From NCBI GenBank assembly GCA_031835245.1, contig JAVKOQ010000407.1:5001-32500 (forward strand): a stretch of 27,500 bases of DNA, read 5' to 3'. The stretch is from Balamuthia mandrillaris (lineage: Eukaryota; Discosea; Longamoebia; Balamuthiidae). A program made the position numbers and the translations under genes. Each line of letters begins with the position of its first letter. Position 1 is the stretch's first letter. Positions 9,802 through 17,664 of this stretch are shown here, in pieces. The notes beneath the pieces were generated by a model. That model saw only the letters and a list, made by a program, of their open reading frames with translations, had not been told where the DNA came from and searched no databases.

Positions 9802-10785
9802 CTAGAGACTGTTTTCTTCTGGTGGAGGAATGCTCACAGTCATTGCTGCGTTGAAGTTGAATGTGACTTTTTCTTCTTTTAACATGAGGCTGACAGCAGC
9901 ACGAAAGGGACCCAATTGTTTGATGCTCTCTGATTGTAAACCCGTCAAGTACTGTCCATTCCTCCAGTAGTCCAGTCTTCCTGTTGTTTGCTTATCTTTG
10001 AGAAACTCAATCCAAATGGGAACAAACAACCAACAACAGAGTTTGAAACTAAAGCAAAACCTTCATCAATGTTTAAACAGATGCCAACCACGTCACCATT
10101 GCGGATCCATTCAAAGCTTGTTTTAGCAGTCCACTGGCGGTAGTCCATTCCTCCATGTCCATTGATCACACCAGTATAAGGTACTATGCTCCAACCTAGA
10201 GGTACAAGAAGGATTAGCTACTCAACACAAATAGACTAAAGGAAAAAAAGAGAAGAGTACGAGAATGAGCCAAAACAAAGGCTAAAAGATAAAAAGCGAG
10301 TCATACCATCACCACAGTGTCCTATAATACCGATGTAAGTGTTGCAGGCTTTACTTGGGAGCACGCCTGCAAATATCTGCTCTTTTGTGTGGTCGTATGT
10401 CACCTCCCAATAGTGCTTTCCTTTGTTGTAAAAATAAAATAAATAATAATAAGACCTCTGCACAAAGGAGCAACAAGACAAAGAGACTGAGCAGCAACAA
10501 AACACAAGACTCAACAAGGGTTCAGACCAGAATGCCAATCTCGAGAAGAATAGACACGAGTGTGGTACTCATGATTGCCTATGATAGTGACGCTTCGCTT
10601 TCGGTTGTCCATGCGAAGAAGTTCTTCACTGCCTTGGGCTGCCATCAAATGAATGACTGTTGAATAAAGGAATAAGAAAAGGAGAAAGAAATGCCAAGAA
10701 AGAAAGCAAGAAAGCAAGAAAGCAACCAAGCAACCAAGCAAGAAAGAAAGAAAGAAAGAAAGGAAGAAAGGAAGAAAGGAAGAAA

Positions 10786-10847
<62 letters not shown>

Positions 10848-11261
10848 AACGACAAGAAACGACAAGAAACGACAAGAAACGACAAGAAACGACAAGAAAC
10901 GACAAGAAACGACAAGAAAGAAATGACAAGAAAGAAAGAAAGAAAGGAGATACAACGGAAGGAGGACATTACATTGCAGCTGATAGAGTTGCTTCCAACT
11001 TTGAACGTCCTCCGGCAAAGAGGAACCACTCCCTTCTGCCACCGCACCGCCCATCTGAAGGAGGGCTTGCCAAAAGTGGTCTTCCCGCAACACCGCCAGG
11101 AACTGCTTGCAAACCAAATGGCAGCGGAACAAATCCCTGCCGCCATCTCCATTCTCGCTGGCCACCAAGGGAGCCAACCAGAGCAAGGTGTTCAGTTGCA
11201 GCTCCCTCGGCAGCTCCAAGAACGGGAAGTGGTGCTGGGAAAGTTCTCCCGCCGTTTGCAT
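9802..11261 (-). CDS. F-box and SPRY domain protein (family member 2)
   Basis: Five exons: 11261-10973, 10656-10528, 10420-10307, 10195-10061 and 9980-9802. They sum to 846 nt (281 residues plus TAG), with four phase-1 GT-AG introns. The start is the ATG at 11261 (MQTAGELS), just before the F-box segment FPFLELPRELQLNTLLWL. The F-box spans about residues 12-75 and includes the H-L-V-C-K-x-F-L motif. The second half is a SPRY/B30.2-like domain: KHYWEV, a G-V-L-P motif, WSIVPYTG, GDVVGICLNID and LDYWRNGQYLTGL, ending in a beta strand VTFNF. In known families F-box proteins bind SKP1 in SCF ubiquitin ligases and SPRY domains bind substrates (for example FBXO45). That role is inferred. Exon 4 is divergent around the GNHG-equivalent region. 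Intron 1 contains large purine repeats. Confidence 0.88.
10741..10850. repeat. (GAAA)n/(GGAA)n tract in intron 1 of family member 2
   Basis: GAAA tetranucleotide array with some GGAA units; the sense strand of the host gene reads as an uninterrupted pyrimidine run. Confidence 0.9.
10851..10920. repeat. Seven-copy 10 bp minisatellite in the same intron
   Basis: Seven tandem copies of GACAAGAAAC, the last ending in G instead of C. The array directly abuts the GAAA array and was probably derived from it. On the sense strand the unit reads GTTTCTTGTC. Confidence 0.92.
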
Positions 11262-11491
11262 TTCTTCTTGCACAGGTACTTGGCTTCACAGAACGCGTGC
11301 TAGTTTTTCACGTCGACCCAGCTATAGAAAAATATAGAAATTAATATTTGCTTCTTGTTCCCTCTTCCGACCATTCTGCTCCTTCCTTCGGTTATTTGGT
11401 TTAAACGTTCTGGAACCAGAAAAAGAAAAAGACAAAGCAAAAAAAAAAAAGCAAAAAAAAAAAAAACATCACCAGCTCATATCTATCCTCG
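11262..11491. other. Spacer between family members 2 and 3
   Basis: AT-rich spacer with two A-runs near 11440-11466. It should hold the promoter of member 2 and the polyadenylation signals of member 3, both on the minus strand. I see no specific site. Confidence 0.5.
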
Positions 11492-12838
11492 TTACTCTTC
11501 TATCAGGATATGAGTTGGCCTTTTGGCATAAAAGTTGAATGTGGCTTGCTCCCCAAGAAGCATGAGGCTGACGGCAGCACGATAGGGTTTCAGCCGTTTG
11601 ATGCTCTCCGCTTGTAAACCAGTCAGGTACTCTCCATTCTTCCAGTAATCCAGTCTTCCTGTGGTTTGGTTGTTGGCAAAAAGCAAAAAACAAATCCCAA
11701 AAGCAACAAAACAAAGCAAAACAGACCACTGTCAATGTCCAAACAAATGCCAATGATGTCACCAGACTTGAACCATTCAAAGTCTTTTGGTGGTTGTGTT
11801 TGATCTTGGCCATAGTTGCCTATTACCTCTCCTGTGAATGGTGTAATGCTCCATCCTGATATAGAGAGAGAAGAGAGGCAGAGTTAATACCAGTCACCAA
11901 AGCAAGGACCACGATTGTAGTGCTATACCTGGTTGATACTTATCACCAATGATACCACCACAATCATCAAAACAATCATCACTAGGAAGTACTCCTACAT
12001 ATATCTGGTCGTCTAAATGATCCATTGCCACCTCCCAATAGTGTCTTCCTTTTTGGTGGGACATTTGTTGTCATGGTTTGTTTGTTTTCGTCAGTCCCAG
12101 AGGAAAAGCAGGAGACGAAGAAGAAGAAGAAGAAGAAGAAGAAGAAGAAGAAGAAGAAGAAGAACAAGAAGAAGAACAAGAAGAAGAAGAACAAGAAGAA
12201 GAAGAAGAAGAAGAAGAAGAAGAAGAAGCAGAAGAAGAAGCAGAAGAAGAAGAAGAAGAAGAAGAAGAAGAAGAAGAAGAAGAAGAACAAGAAGAAGAAC
12301 GAAGAACGAAGAACAAGAGACGAACAACAAAGACACTATAAGAACAAACCAGAATACCAATCACGAGAGGAGTAAACCCGAGTGTGCCATTCATGTGTTC
12401 CCGTAAGTGTTACGGTTCGCTTTCGGTCGTCGAGGCGAAGCAGGTCTTTGTTGTCTTTTGTAGTTTCCAAATGAATGTCTAGCAGAAGACACAACGGAAA
12501 GAGAGTCAAAACAAGAAAGAAGAAAGGACAGCAAGCAAAACAACAAAGAAAAGAAAAGAGGTACACTCCAATTGATACAGTTGCTTCCAACTCTGGACGT
12601 CGTCGGGAAGGGCGGAGCATCCGTCTACCACGCCCAGCATTTGAAGCACCGTCTGCCAAAAGTGCTCCTCCTTCAGTATCTCCAAGAAGCGTTTGCAAAC
12701 CAAATGGCAGTGGAAGAGCTCGTTGCCGCCGCCGTGCGTGTCGCTCACCAACCGTGCCAGCATGTTCAGCTGCAACTCGCTCGGCAGCTCTAAGAACGGG
12801 AGGTGGAGAGGTGGAGCATCCTCCCGCTTGTTCTCCAT
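11492..12838 (-). CDS. F-box and SPRY domain protein (family member 3)
   Basis: Exons 12838-12565, 12478-12350, 12048-11929, 11855-11727 and 11658-11492 sum to 819 nt (272 residues plus stop). All four introns are phase 1 and GT-AG. Start is MENKREDAPP at 12838; the frame is also open upstream, but that part overlaps a mitochondrial carrier fragment on the other strand and has no counterpart in the paralogues. The F-box lies at about residues 12-70 (LPFLELPSELQLNMLARL and a HLVCKRFLEIL motif), followed by the R-x-W-type linker exon. The SPRY-like part has RHYWEV, IYVGVLP, WSITPFTGEV, GDIIGICLDID and LDYWKNGEYLTGL. Likely an SCF substrate adaptor by family knowledge. Exon 3 has a divergent Asp/Cys-rich segment (DDCFDDCGG) where the paralogues have ACN. 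Intron 2 is mostly a GAA repeat. Confidence 0.88.
12117..12300. repeat. (GAA)n tract in intron 2 of family member 3
   Basis: Trinucleotide GAA array of about 180 bp with scattered CAA/GCA units. Frames across it read as poly-Lys, poly-Glu, poly-Arg or Ser/Leu/Phe repeats and are not genes. The sense strand is (TTC)n. Confidence 0.93.
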
Positions 12839-13024
12839 ATCGCTTTCCTCTCTTCCCAAGACTGTTTGATATATTAGGGGAAAACGCCTTTTCAGCGCCG
12901 GCTTGCTGCTTCTGCTCTTCGTGTTGTCCCGCCTTTCTGCTTTCATCTCTTCTGTTGAAGGAGTTCGAAGGATGGTGTATGGAGAGTGCTGTGTCATCAC
13001 GCTGCTCATTCGACAAACTGGGTC
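12839..13024. promoter_or_regulatory. Upstream region of minus-strand family member 3
   Basis: This non-coding stretch must contain the start of transcription of the minus-strand gene. I recognise no TATA box or other specific motif, so the call rests on position only. Confidence 0.35.
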
Positions 13025-13270
13025 ACAGCAAAGGACACCATCCAGAGGCACAAAGGCCTGGGTTCCGCAGCTCATCGGTGTGGCTCCTGAGAAGGCCATC
13101 AAACTTGTCGTCAATGACTACCTCCGCGGCTGGTTCCAGAAGCCCAACCCCAACCCCAACAACACTGGCAGAAAAGGAGGCGGCACTTCTGGCCAGGACG
13201 TCTTCTTCCCGCTGGGAGCGTTGGCCGGTTGTGGCGTCAGCCAGTCACCTTCACCAACCCCCTGCCGGCA
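13025..13270 (+). pseudogene. Fragment of a mitochondrial aspartate/glutamate-type carrier gene
   Basis: Plus-strand translation gives TIQRHKGL in one frame. After a shift it gives PQLIGVAPEKAIKLVVNDYLRGWF, here split as PQLIGVAPEKAIKL and VVNDYLRGWF. After a spacer and another shift it gives VTFTNPL. In Aralar/citrin-type SLC25 carriers these appear in this order: end of a transmembrane repeat (LIGVAPEKAIKL), the loop, then the Q-V-x-FTNPL signature before EIVKIRLQ. The match stops after NPL. With two frame changes and no remaining carrier domain nearby this is a broken fragment, not a gene. It lies between divergent F-box/SPRY genes, so it was probably carried in by a rearrangement; the intact gene should be elsewhere in the genome. 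Confidence 0.78.
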
Positions 13271-13441
13271 TGATTGCTCTCCGCGCATGGTCTCTTGCAA
13301 CGCTTCTCAGCGCATCATGAAAACTTTATAAGGTGGTTGTGTGCCATGCCTCCAAGTGTGGCCGCAAGGTTCTGTAGTCGTTTAGCCTTTCATCACGAGC
13401 AGAAGAGCAGCCATCGCTGAAAATCAGAAAAAACAAAAGAA
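13271..13441. promoter_or_regulatory. Upstream region of plus-strand family member 4
   Basis: Short non-coding stretch before the ATG at 13442. It is assigned as promoter/5' UTR by position only; no motif is recognised. Confidence 0.35.
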
Positions 13442-14099
13442 ATGCAAGAAGAAGAGCACGGCGGTGGCGGTATGCACCACTTCCCGTTCTTGGAGCTGCC
13501 GAGGGAACTGCAGCTGAGCACGTTGGTGTGGTTGGTTCCTTTGGTGACCAGCGACAACAGCAATACCAGTGATGGCGAGGACCTCTTCCACTGCCATTTG
13601 GTTTGCAAACGCTTCCGGCAAGTGTTGCAACAAGATTACTTTTGGCAAACGGTGCTTCAAATGAGCGGGGTGGTGGAGGAGGGTTGCTCCTCCCTTCCTG
13701 ATGGCGTTCACAGTTGGAAGGAACTCTATCAGCTGCAATGCAAGTGTTTTTCTAATCTTTCTTCTTCTCTGTCTTTTTTGTCTTTCTTTTAGCACTTTGT
13801 TCTTCTTCTTCTTCTTCTTCTTCTTGTTCTTCTTCTCCTTCTTCTCCTTCTTCTTCTTCTGCTTCTTTTCCTTCTCGTTCATGTGCTTGTTTTGTTTCTT
13901 CACGCTTCTTGCTTCTTCTCCTGCTTATTCTTCATTTTCGTATTCTTCTCCTTCAGACATACATTTGGTGGCGGAAGAAGACAGTGATGACTTGCTTCGC
14001 ATCGATAATTGGAAGCGAACGGTGACCCTCGTTGGCAAACACCTGTATCATACCCGACTTTATGGCTCTCGCAATTGGTTTTCTGGTTTCGTCTCTTTT

Positions 14100-14136
<37 letters not shown>

Positions 14137-14809
14137 TTTCCTTCATCTTTTTCTTCTTCTTGTAGTTTGTCGTTTCTTTCTTTCTTGCCTTGTGTGTGTC
14201 TCTTTATGACACATGACGCTCAACAGGAAGGCACTATTGGGAAGTAACTATTGACTACACGGACAATCAGATCTACATAGGTGTGCTTCCATCAGAAGCC
14301 TGCAACACAAACAATGGCCTCATCGGCGATGCACATTACCCTGGTAACCCTTGTTGCGTTTATTCCTCTTGTGTTGCCTTCCCTATGCCTGGTTTTTTCT
14401 GCTCGCTCTGTCTTATGATAAACATCTGATGACGTTAACGCTGTTCCAATGCAAAGGATGGAGCATTACGCCCTACACTGGCGAGATAAAAGGCAACCAT
14501 GGAAAAGATGTGCAACCGCCACCGAAAAACTTCAGATGGTTTAACCAGGGAGATGTTATCGGCGTTTGTTTGGACATTGATGCAGGTTTGCTCTTTTTTT
14601 TAATATATATATTTGGAAACAAAAGACAGCTTGAAAACAAACAACCAAACAACACAACAGGGAGGCTGGATTATTGGTGTAACGGCGAGTACTTGACAGG
14701 GTTACAAGCAGAGAGCATCAAACATCAGAAGCCCTATCGTGCAGCCATCAGCCTCATGAATCCAGGTGAGAGAGTCACATTTAACTTTTGTGCCAAAATG
14801 CCTTCATAA
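13442..14809 (+). CDS. F-box and SPRY domain protein (family member 4) with a GC-AG first intron
   Basis: Exons 13442-13739, 13957-14085, 14227-14343, 14457-14585 and 14661-14809 sum to 822 nt (273 residues plus TAA). The start MQEEEHGGGG precedes the F-box segment FPFLELPRELQLSTLVWL. The F-box spans about residues 14-75 and the linker exon carries DLLRIDNWKRTVTLVG. The SPRY-like domain has RHYWEVTIDY, IYIGVLP, WSITPYTGEI, GDVIGVCLDIDAG, LDYWCNGEYLTGL and VTFNF. Intron 1 must start with GCAAGT at 13740 to keep the phase-1 junction shared by all paralogues; the other three introns are GT-AG. Introns 1 and 2 are pyrimidine-rich. This is the most canonical member and the closest relative of the scrap at 9364-9640. 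Role as an SCF substrate adaptor is inferred from the domains. Confidence 0.9.
13798..13872. repeat. (TTC)n tract in intron 1 of family member 4
   Basis: Imperfect TTC/CTT array on the sense strand just upstream of the exon 2 acceptor. Confidence 0.88.
14102..14132. repeat. (CT)n tract in intron 2 of family member 4
   Basis: Perfect CT dinucleotide run on the sense strand. Confidence 0.9.
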
Positions 14810-15145
14810 GGAACAAGACGGACTTTGTTATTTCTCTCTTTCAGGAATGCGAATAAAGACCTCAGGTCGCCTGGCAACAATGATCTTTTATCAGTGCGTT
14901 GCAGAGTTCATAGCGGCGGCTTGCATACTTGCTTGTATGCTTGTGATACCGTTGGAAGGGTGCAAAAACGAGAGATGACGAGTTGAGCGTCCAGCGACGG
15001 ATTCTCCTTCCCTCCTTCTGTGTTCTTCCGTTGTTGAGGGAGCAAAGTCATTACCTGTATGCTTGAACAAAAAAACATAACGTACCAACTCTCTTGTATT
15101 CTTGGCCATAAAAGAAAAAGGAACCCACAAAAAGAAGGGGCACGT
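14810..15145. other. Spacer between F-box/SPRY member 4 and the tRNA gene
   Basis: I see no gene. It holds the 3' UTR of the plus-strand F-box/SPRY gene. A T-run on the minus strand (AAAAA at 15130-15134) lies just past the tRNA and fits a Pol III terminator. Confidence 0.5.
15130..15134 (-). terminator. RNA polymerase III terminator of tRNA-iMet
   Basis: TTTTT on the minus strand, 12 nt past the 3' end of the tRNA gene, the usual form of a Pol III stop. Confidence 0.6.
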
Positions 15146-15217
15146 TAGCAGAGAGAGGTTTCGATCCTCCGACCTGTGGGTTATGGGCCCACCACGCTTC
15201 CACTGCGCCACTCTGCT
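15146..15217 (-). tRNA. Initiator tRNA-Met (CAT)
   Basis: A 72 nt cloverleaf without intron. The acceptor stem AGCAGAG/CTCTGCT starts with the A-T pair typical of eukaryotic initiators and has discriminator A. The anticodon stem GTGGG/CCCAC includes the three G-C pairs characteristic of initiators, with anticodon CAT in the loop CCCATAA. The T-loop reads GATCGAAAC instead of the elongator TTC form, another initiator hallmark. It delivers the first methionine at start codons. Confidence 0.95.
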
Positions 15218-15305
15218 GCTGTATATTACTTAGCATAAACATTCTGGGCCATGCTATTCCGAATGGAATGGGTGGAGAAAACGGATGCCTTGAATACCTA
15301 ACATT

Positions 15306-15339
15306 CTTTCATAATATAAGTGAACTGTTATTATGAAAG
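15306..15339. other. Perfect 11 bp hairpin downstream of the Kelch gene
   Basis: CTTTCATAATA and its exact reverse complement are separated by 12 nt. It lies about 90 nt beyond the stop codon of the minus-strand Kelch gene, so it may fold in the 3' UTR, or it may be a small palindromic repeat. Confidence 0.6.
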
Positions 15340-15429
15340 TTGAGCAAGTTCCTGTGCTCTCCCGCTTTCTTCTTTATTATCTTACAAAAGCCTTCTCTCT
15401 TTCTTTTCCGTCCTCCTCTCTAGGTTTGT

Positions 15430-17325
15430 TCAAGCGAAGTTGGGCTGCAGGATAACGGTTTTGCCGTTGTAGTGGTCATGCTTTCGGCTGATGTCCAAGT
15501 AGCCTCCAATTACGTGAACGCATTCATCCAAAACCACTTGCCCATGACCGAACAAGCTTTCAAACCAAGGCATTCGTTTCCACTCCATGGTTAGCAGGTC
15601 CAGAACAAGGCAGTCGCTGAGTGACTCTAAGTTGTAATAGGCATTGTAGCCCATGAAGCCTTTGCCTCTGCCGCAAGTCACGACCATGAATCCATGCAGC
15701 TCAGAAGCAGCGTGGTGTGCTCGTGGCTTTGGCTCAAGTCCTTTGGTCTCCACTCGTTGCCAACCGGCCTCTTCGTCCTTGGTATCAAACACATGCACGT
15801 CATTCAGCACTTCCGTAGATAGCACCAGCGGATCTTCCGTTTCGTGCTTCTCTTCGGGTGTATTCGTTTTCTGCGATACCCTCCCGCACCTGTCTCGCCT
15901 AGAGCTCCATGCTTTTTCTTGCTCCAGTCTCGCCATGACCATGCTTTTACGGACCATGACTTTACCGATGCCTCCAAACACAAAGATCTTGTCCTTCCAA
16001 ACAATGGCAGTGTGGTGGGCACGAGGCGGGGGAGGATTCTTGGCTACCACTTTCCTCCATGTCAGGTTGTGCGTGTCGAAGACCAGCAAGTCGTTGCAAA
16101 AGTCTTGGTTGCACACGCCGCCAAACACCCACAGATACCTCCCTCCTATCGCTACCATGGAATGGCCTTCCCTGCGTTCCGGTGTCCAACGAACTGTAGA
16201 AGAAGAGGAAGGTTGGGAGGAGGAGGAAGAAGGAGGCGTGGTGGCAGTAGCGACGGTTTTGTCCCACTGTTCCTCTTCCACATTCCAACAAAAGACCTGC
16301 CCTTTGGTGTAGGACCCTCCATAAACGAAGAACCTATCATGTTGACCGCTTGCATCCAACAAACATAACCCCCGCACGCCCGTTGGTGGAGGAACATAGC
16401 TGTTCTGGTCTTCGTCCTCCTTGGGCGCTGGTTGTGGGTTGATCTGCCTGATCGATCCTCCAACAGCTGGATGAACGACGGCCTCCACCTTCACGCTTCC
16501 TAGTTCTTTAGGCAAGGCGTTGGCCACGCTCTCGCCACCGTTTGCCAACAACAAGTCGATAACTCGGTCGGAGGCTTGGTGTCCCTTTGCCGCGAGGCAG
16601 CCAAGAGAAAACCTCAGGCTCTTCGCTTCAGCGGAGAAGGAAGGGTATTGCTGCAGTGCACAGGTCTTGATGGTGTGGTCGGAGGGGTTGTTCCACAAGA
16701 AAGGTGTTCCAACTCCGTTGTAGACTGCCTCCCTCTGCTCGCCAGGAAGGATGGATTCTTCTGGAGCGGTGCCAAACAAAAGGAGTTGGCCACTTGCTGA
16801 GTAGGTGTTCACGACGCTGAGGCGAAGGGCATGGAGCAAGGCCAACAGGACTTCGGCATGCGTCGTCGGGTTGATGAAGTCCACCGGCTTGTCTGGAAGG
16901 TAGACCGTCAGTTCGAGCTTGCGGCTGGGAGCCAAGGCGAGGACATTCACGGCAGAGTCTCGCTCAGCCCCGCCAAAGACGAGGAACTTCTTCTCGTCTT
17001 TGTCTCCCTTCCTTCGATTTGTGACTGCCGCCGTGACGCTCTGTGCCGCAACACCAAGCTCGACGTCGGTGGCCTTGAAGCCTCCCTCCGGGGCGAAGCG
17101 TCGGAACAAAACGTGCAGCGCGGGGTCCTGGTGGATCAGCTGATGAAACCGACGGCAGACGGCGGCCAAACGCACCGCCGTTGCTCTCCTCTGTCGCCTG
17201 TCCTCTTCCCCATGAACGAGGTGGCCCAAAACGTGGCACGCCAGCTCAGGGTCCAGCTCCCTGAACAAACAGAAGGCCTCGTCGGAACGCGCATAAACGG
17301 GCGCTAGCTGGTCCGTTGTTTCCAT
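15430..17325 (-). CDS. F-box-like and Kelch-repeat protein
   Basis: One uninterrupted 631-residue frame, unusual among its intron-rich neighbours, starting at METTDQ (17325). Residues about 20-64 resemble an F-box (F-R-E-L-D-P-E-L...L-A-A-V-C-R-R-F-H-Q-L-I). Residues 113-120 carry one FLVFGG motif. Residues about 195-290 form a globular part I do not recognise. Residues about 315-631 contain Kelch repeats, with FFVYGG at 332, the pair YLWVFGG (398) and IFVFGG (447), and the typical RxHH-x-A strand starts at 435 and 535. VHVIGG is at 603. A Ser/Pro-rich loop (364-377) and a charged loop (about 465-500) interrupt the propeller. F-box/Kelch proteins are SCF substrate receptors; that function is inferred, and an F-box-independent propeller scaffold is possible. 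It adds another F-box-type gene beside the F-box/SPRY cluster. Confidence 0.85.
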   Translation of the reverse strand: METTDQLAPVYARSDEAFCLFRELDPELACHVLGHLVHGEEDRRQRRATAVRLAAVCRRFHQLIHQDPALHVLFRRFAPEGGFKATDVELGVAAQSVTAAVTNRRKGDKDEKKFLVFGGAERDSAVNVLALAPSRKLELTVYLPDKPVDFINPTTHAEVLLALLHALRLSVVNTYSASGQLLLFGTAPEESILPGEQREAVYNGVGTPFLWNNPSDHTIKTCALQQYPSFSAEAKSLRFSLGCLAAKGHQASDRVIDLLLANGGESVANALPKELGSVKVEAVVHPAVGGSIRQINPQPAPKEDEDQNSYVPPPTGVRGLCLLDASGQHDRFFVYGGSYTKGQVFCWNVEEEQWDKTVATATTPPSSSSSQPSSSSTVRWTPERREGHSMVAIGGRYLWVFGGVCNQDFCNDLLVFDTHNLTWRKVVAKNPPPPRAHHTAIVWKDKIFVFGGIGKVMVRKSMVMARLEQEKAWSSRRDRCGRVSQKTNTPEEKHETEDPLVLSTEVLNDVHVFDTKDEEAGWQRVETKGLEPKPRAHHAASELHGFMVVTCGRGKGFMGYNAYYNLESLSDCLVLDLLTMEWKRMPWFESLFGHGQVVLDECVHVIGGYLDISRKHDHYNGKTVILQPNFA

Positions 17326-17664
17326 CCTGATGGCGCGTTCGTGCGGTGCTTCTTTGTTTGGTTTCGAAAACGAGTCTTCCTCGCTTCCTTTTTCGTTGGT
17401 AAGAGGTCAACAGCAATAGTCTATTTCAACGAACAGCTAACGGAGCGGCACCGACAATGGCCCTTCTTTGCACGGTCTTCTCATGAACGCACCAACTACA
17501 AGACTGAGGCCATCCTCATCCCGTGGTGTTTATTTTTTTTTTTTTGAATGAAGCATCACAACACCCATAGGAAGGTTCTTCACCGTCAACTTGCTCCTTT
17601 TTACACGCAAAACGAATGCTCAGCATCACAACCTCTCGCCACACCTGTCTCCCAGGCAGTGCAC
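17326..17664. other. Spacer between Kelch and AlkB-like genes
   Basis: Holds the promoter of the Kelch gene and the 3' UTR of the AlkB-like gene, both on the minus strand. An A-run on the minus strand (T-run at 17528-17544) is the only distinctive feature. Confidence 0.5.

Noticed and set aside
10851-10920. Tandem decamers as a CRISPR array
   Set aside because: There are no spacers and the setting is a eukaryotic intron; it is a minisatellite.
10626-10972. Extensions of member 2's first exon into an F-L-S repeat protein
   Set aside because: This is read-through into intron 1; the GT donor at 10972 and the paralogue exon structure end the exon there.
12017-12406. Long open frames on both strands coding poly-Lys, poly-Glu, poly-Arg or poly-Ser/Phe
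   Set aside because: They are frame readings of the GAA repeat in intron 2 of F-box/SPRY member 3.
12839-13114. Upstream extension of F-box/SPRY member 3 to a longer N-terminus
   Set aside because: It has no counterpart in paralogues and overlaps the mitochondrial carrier fragment on the other strand.
13003-13331. Plus-strand frame as an intact carrier or independent gene
   Set aside because: The carrier motifs are in different frames and most of the protein is missing.
15653-16368. Plus-strand frames of up to 219 codons
   Set aside because: They are shadows antisense to the Kelch gene, with no recognisable domains.
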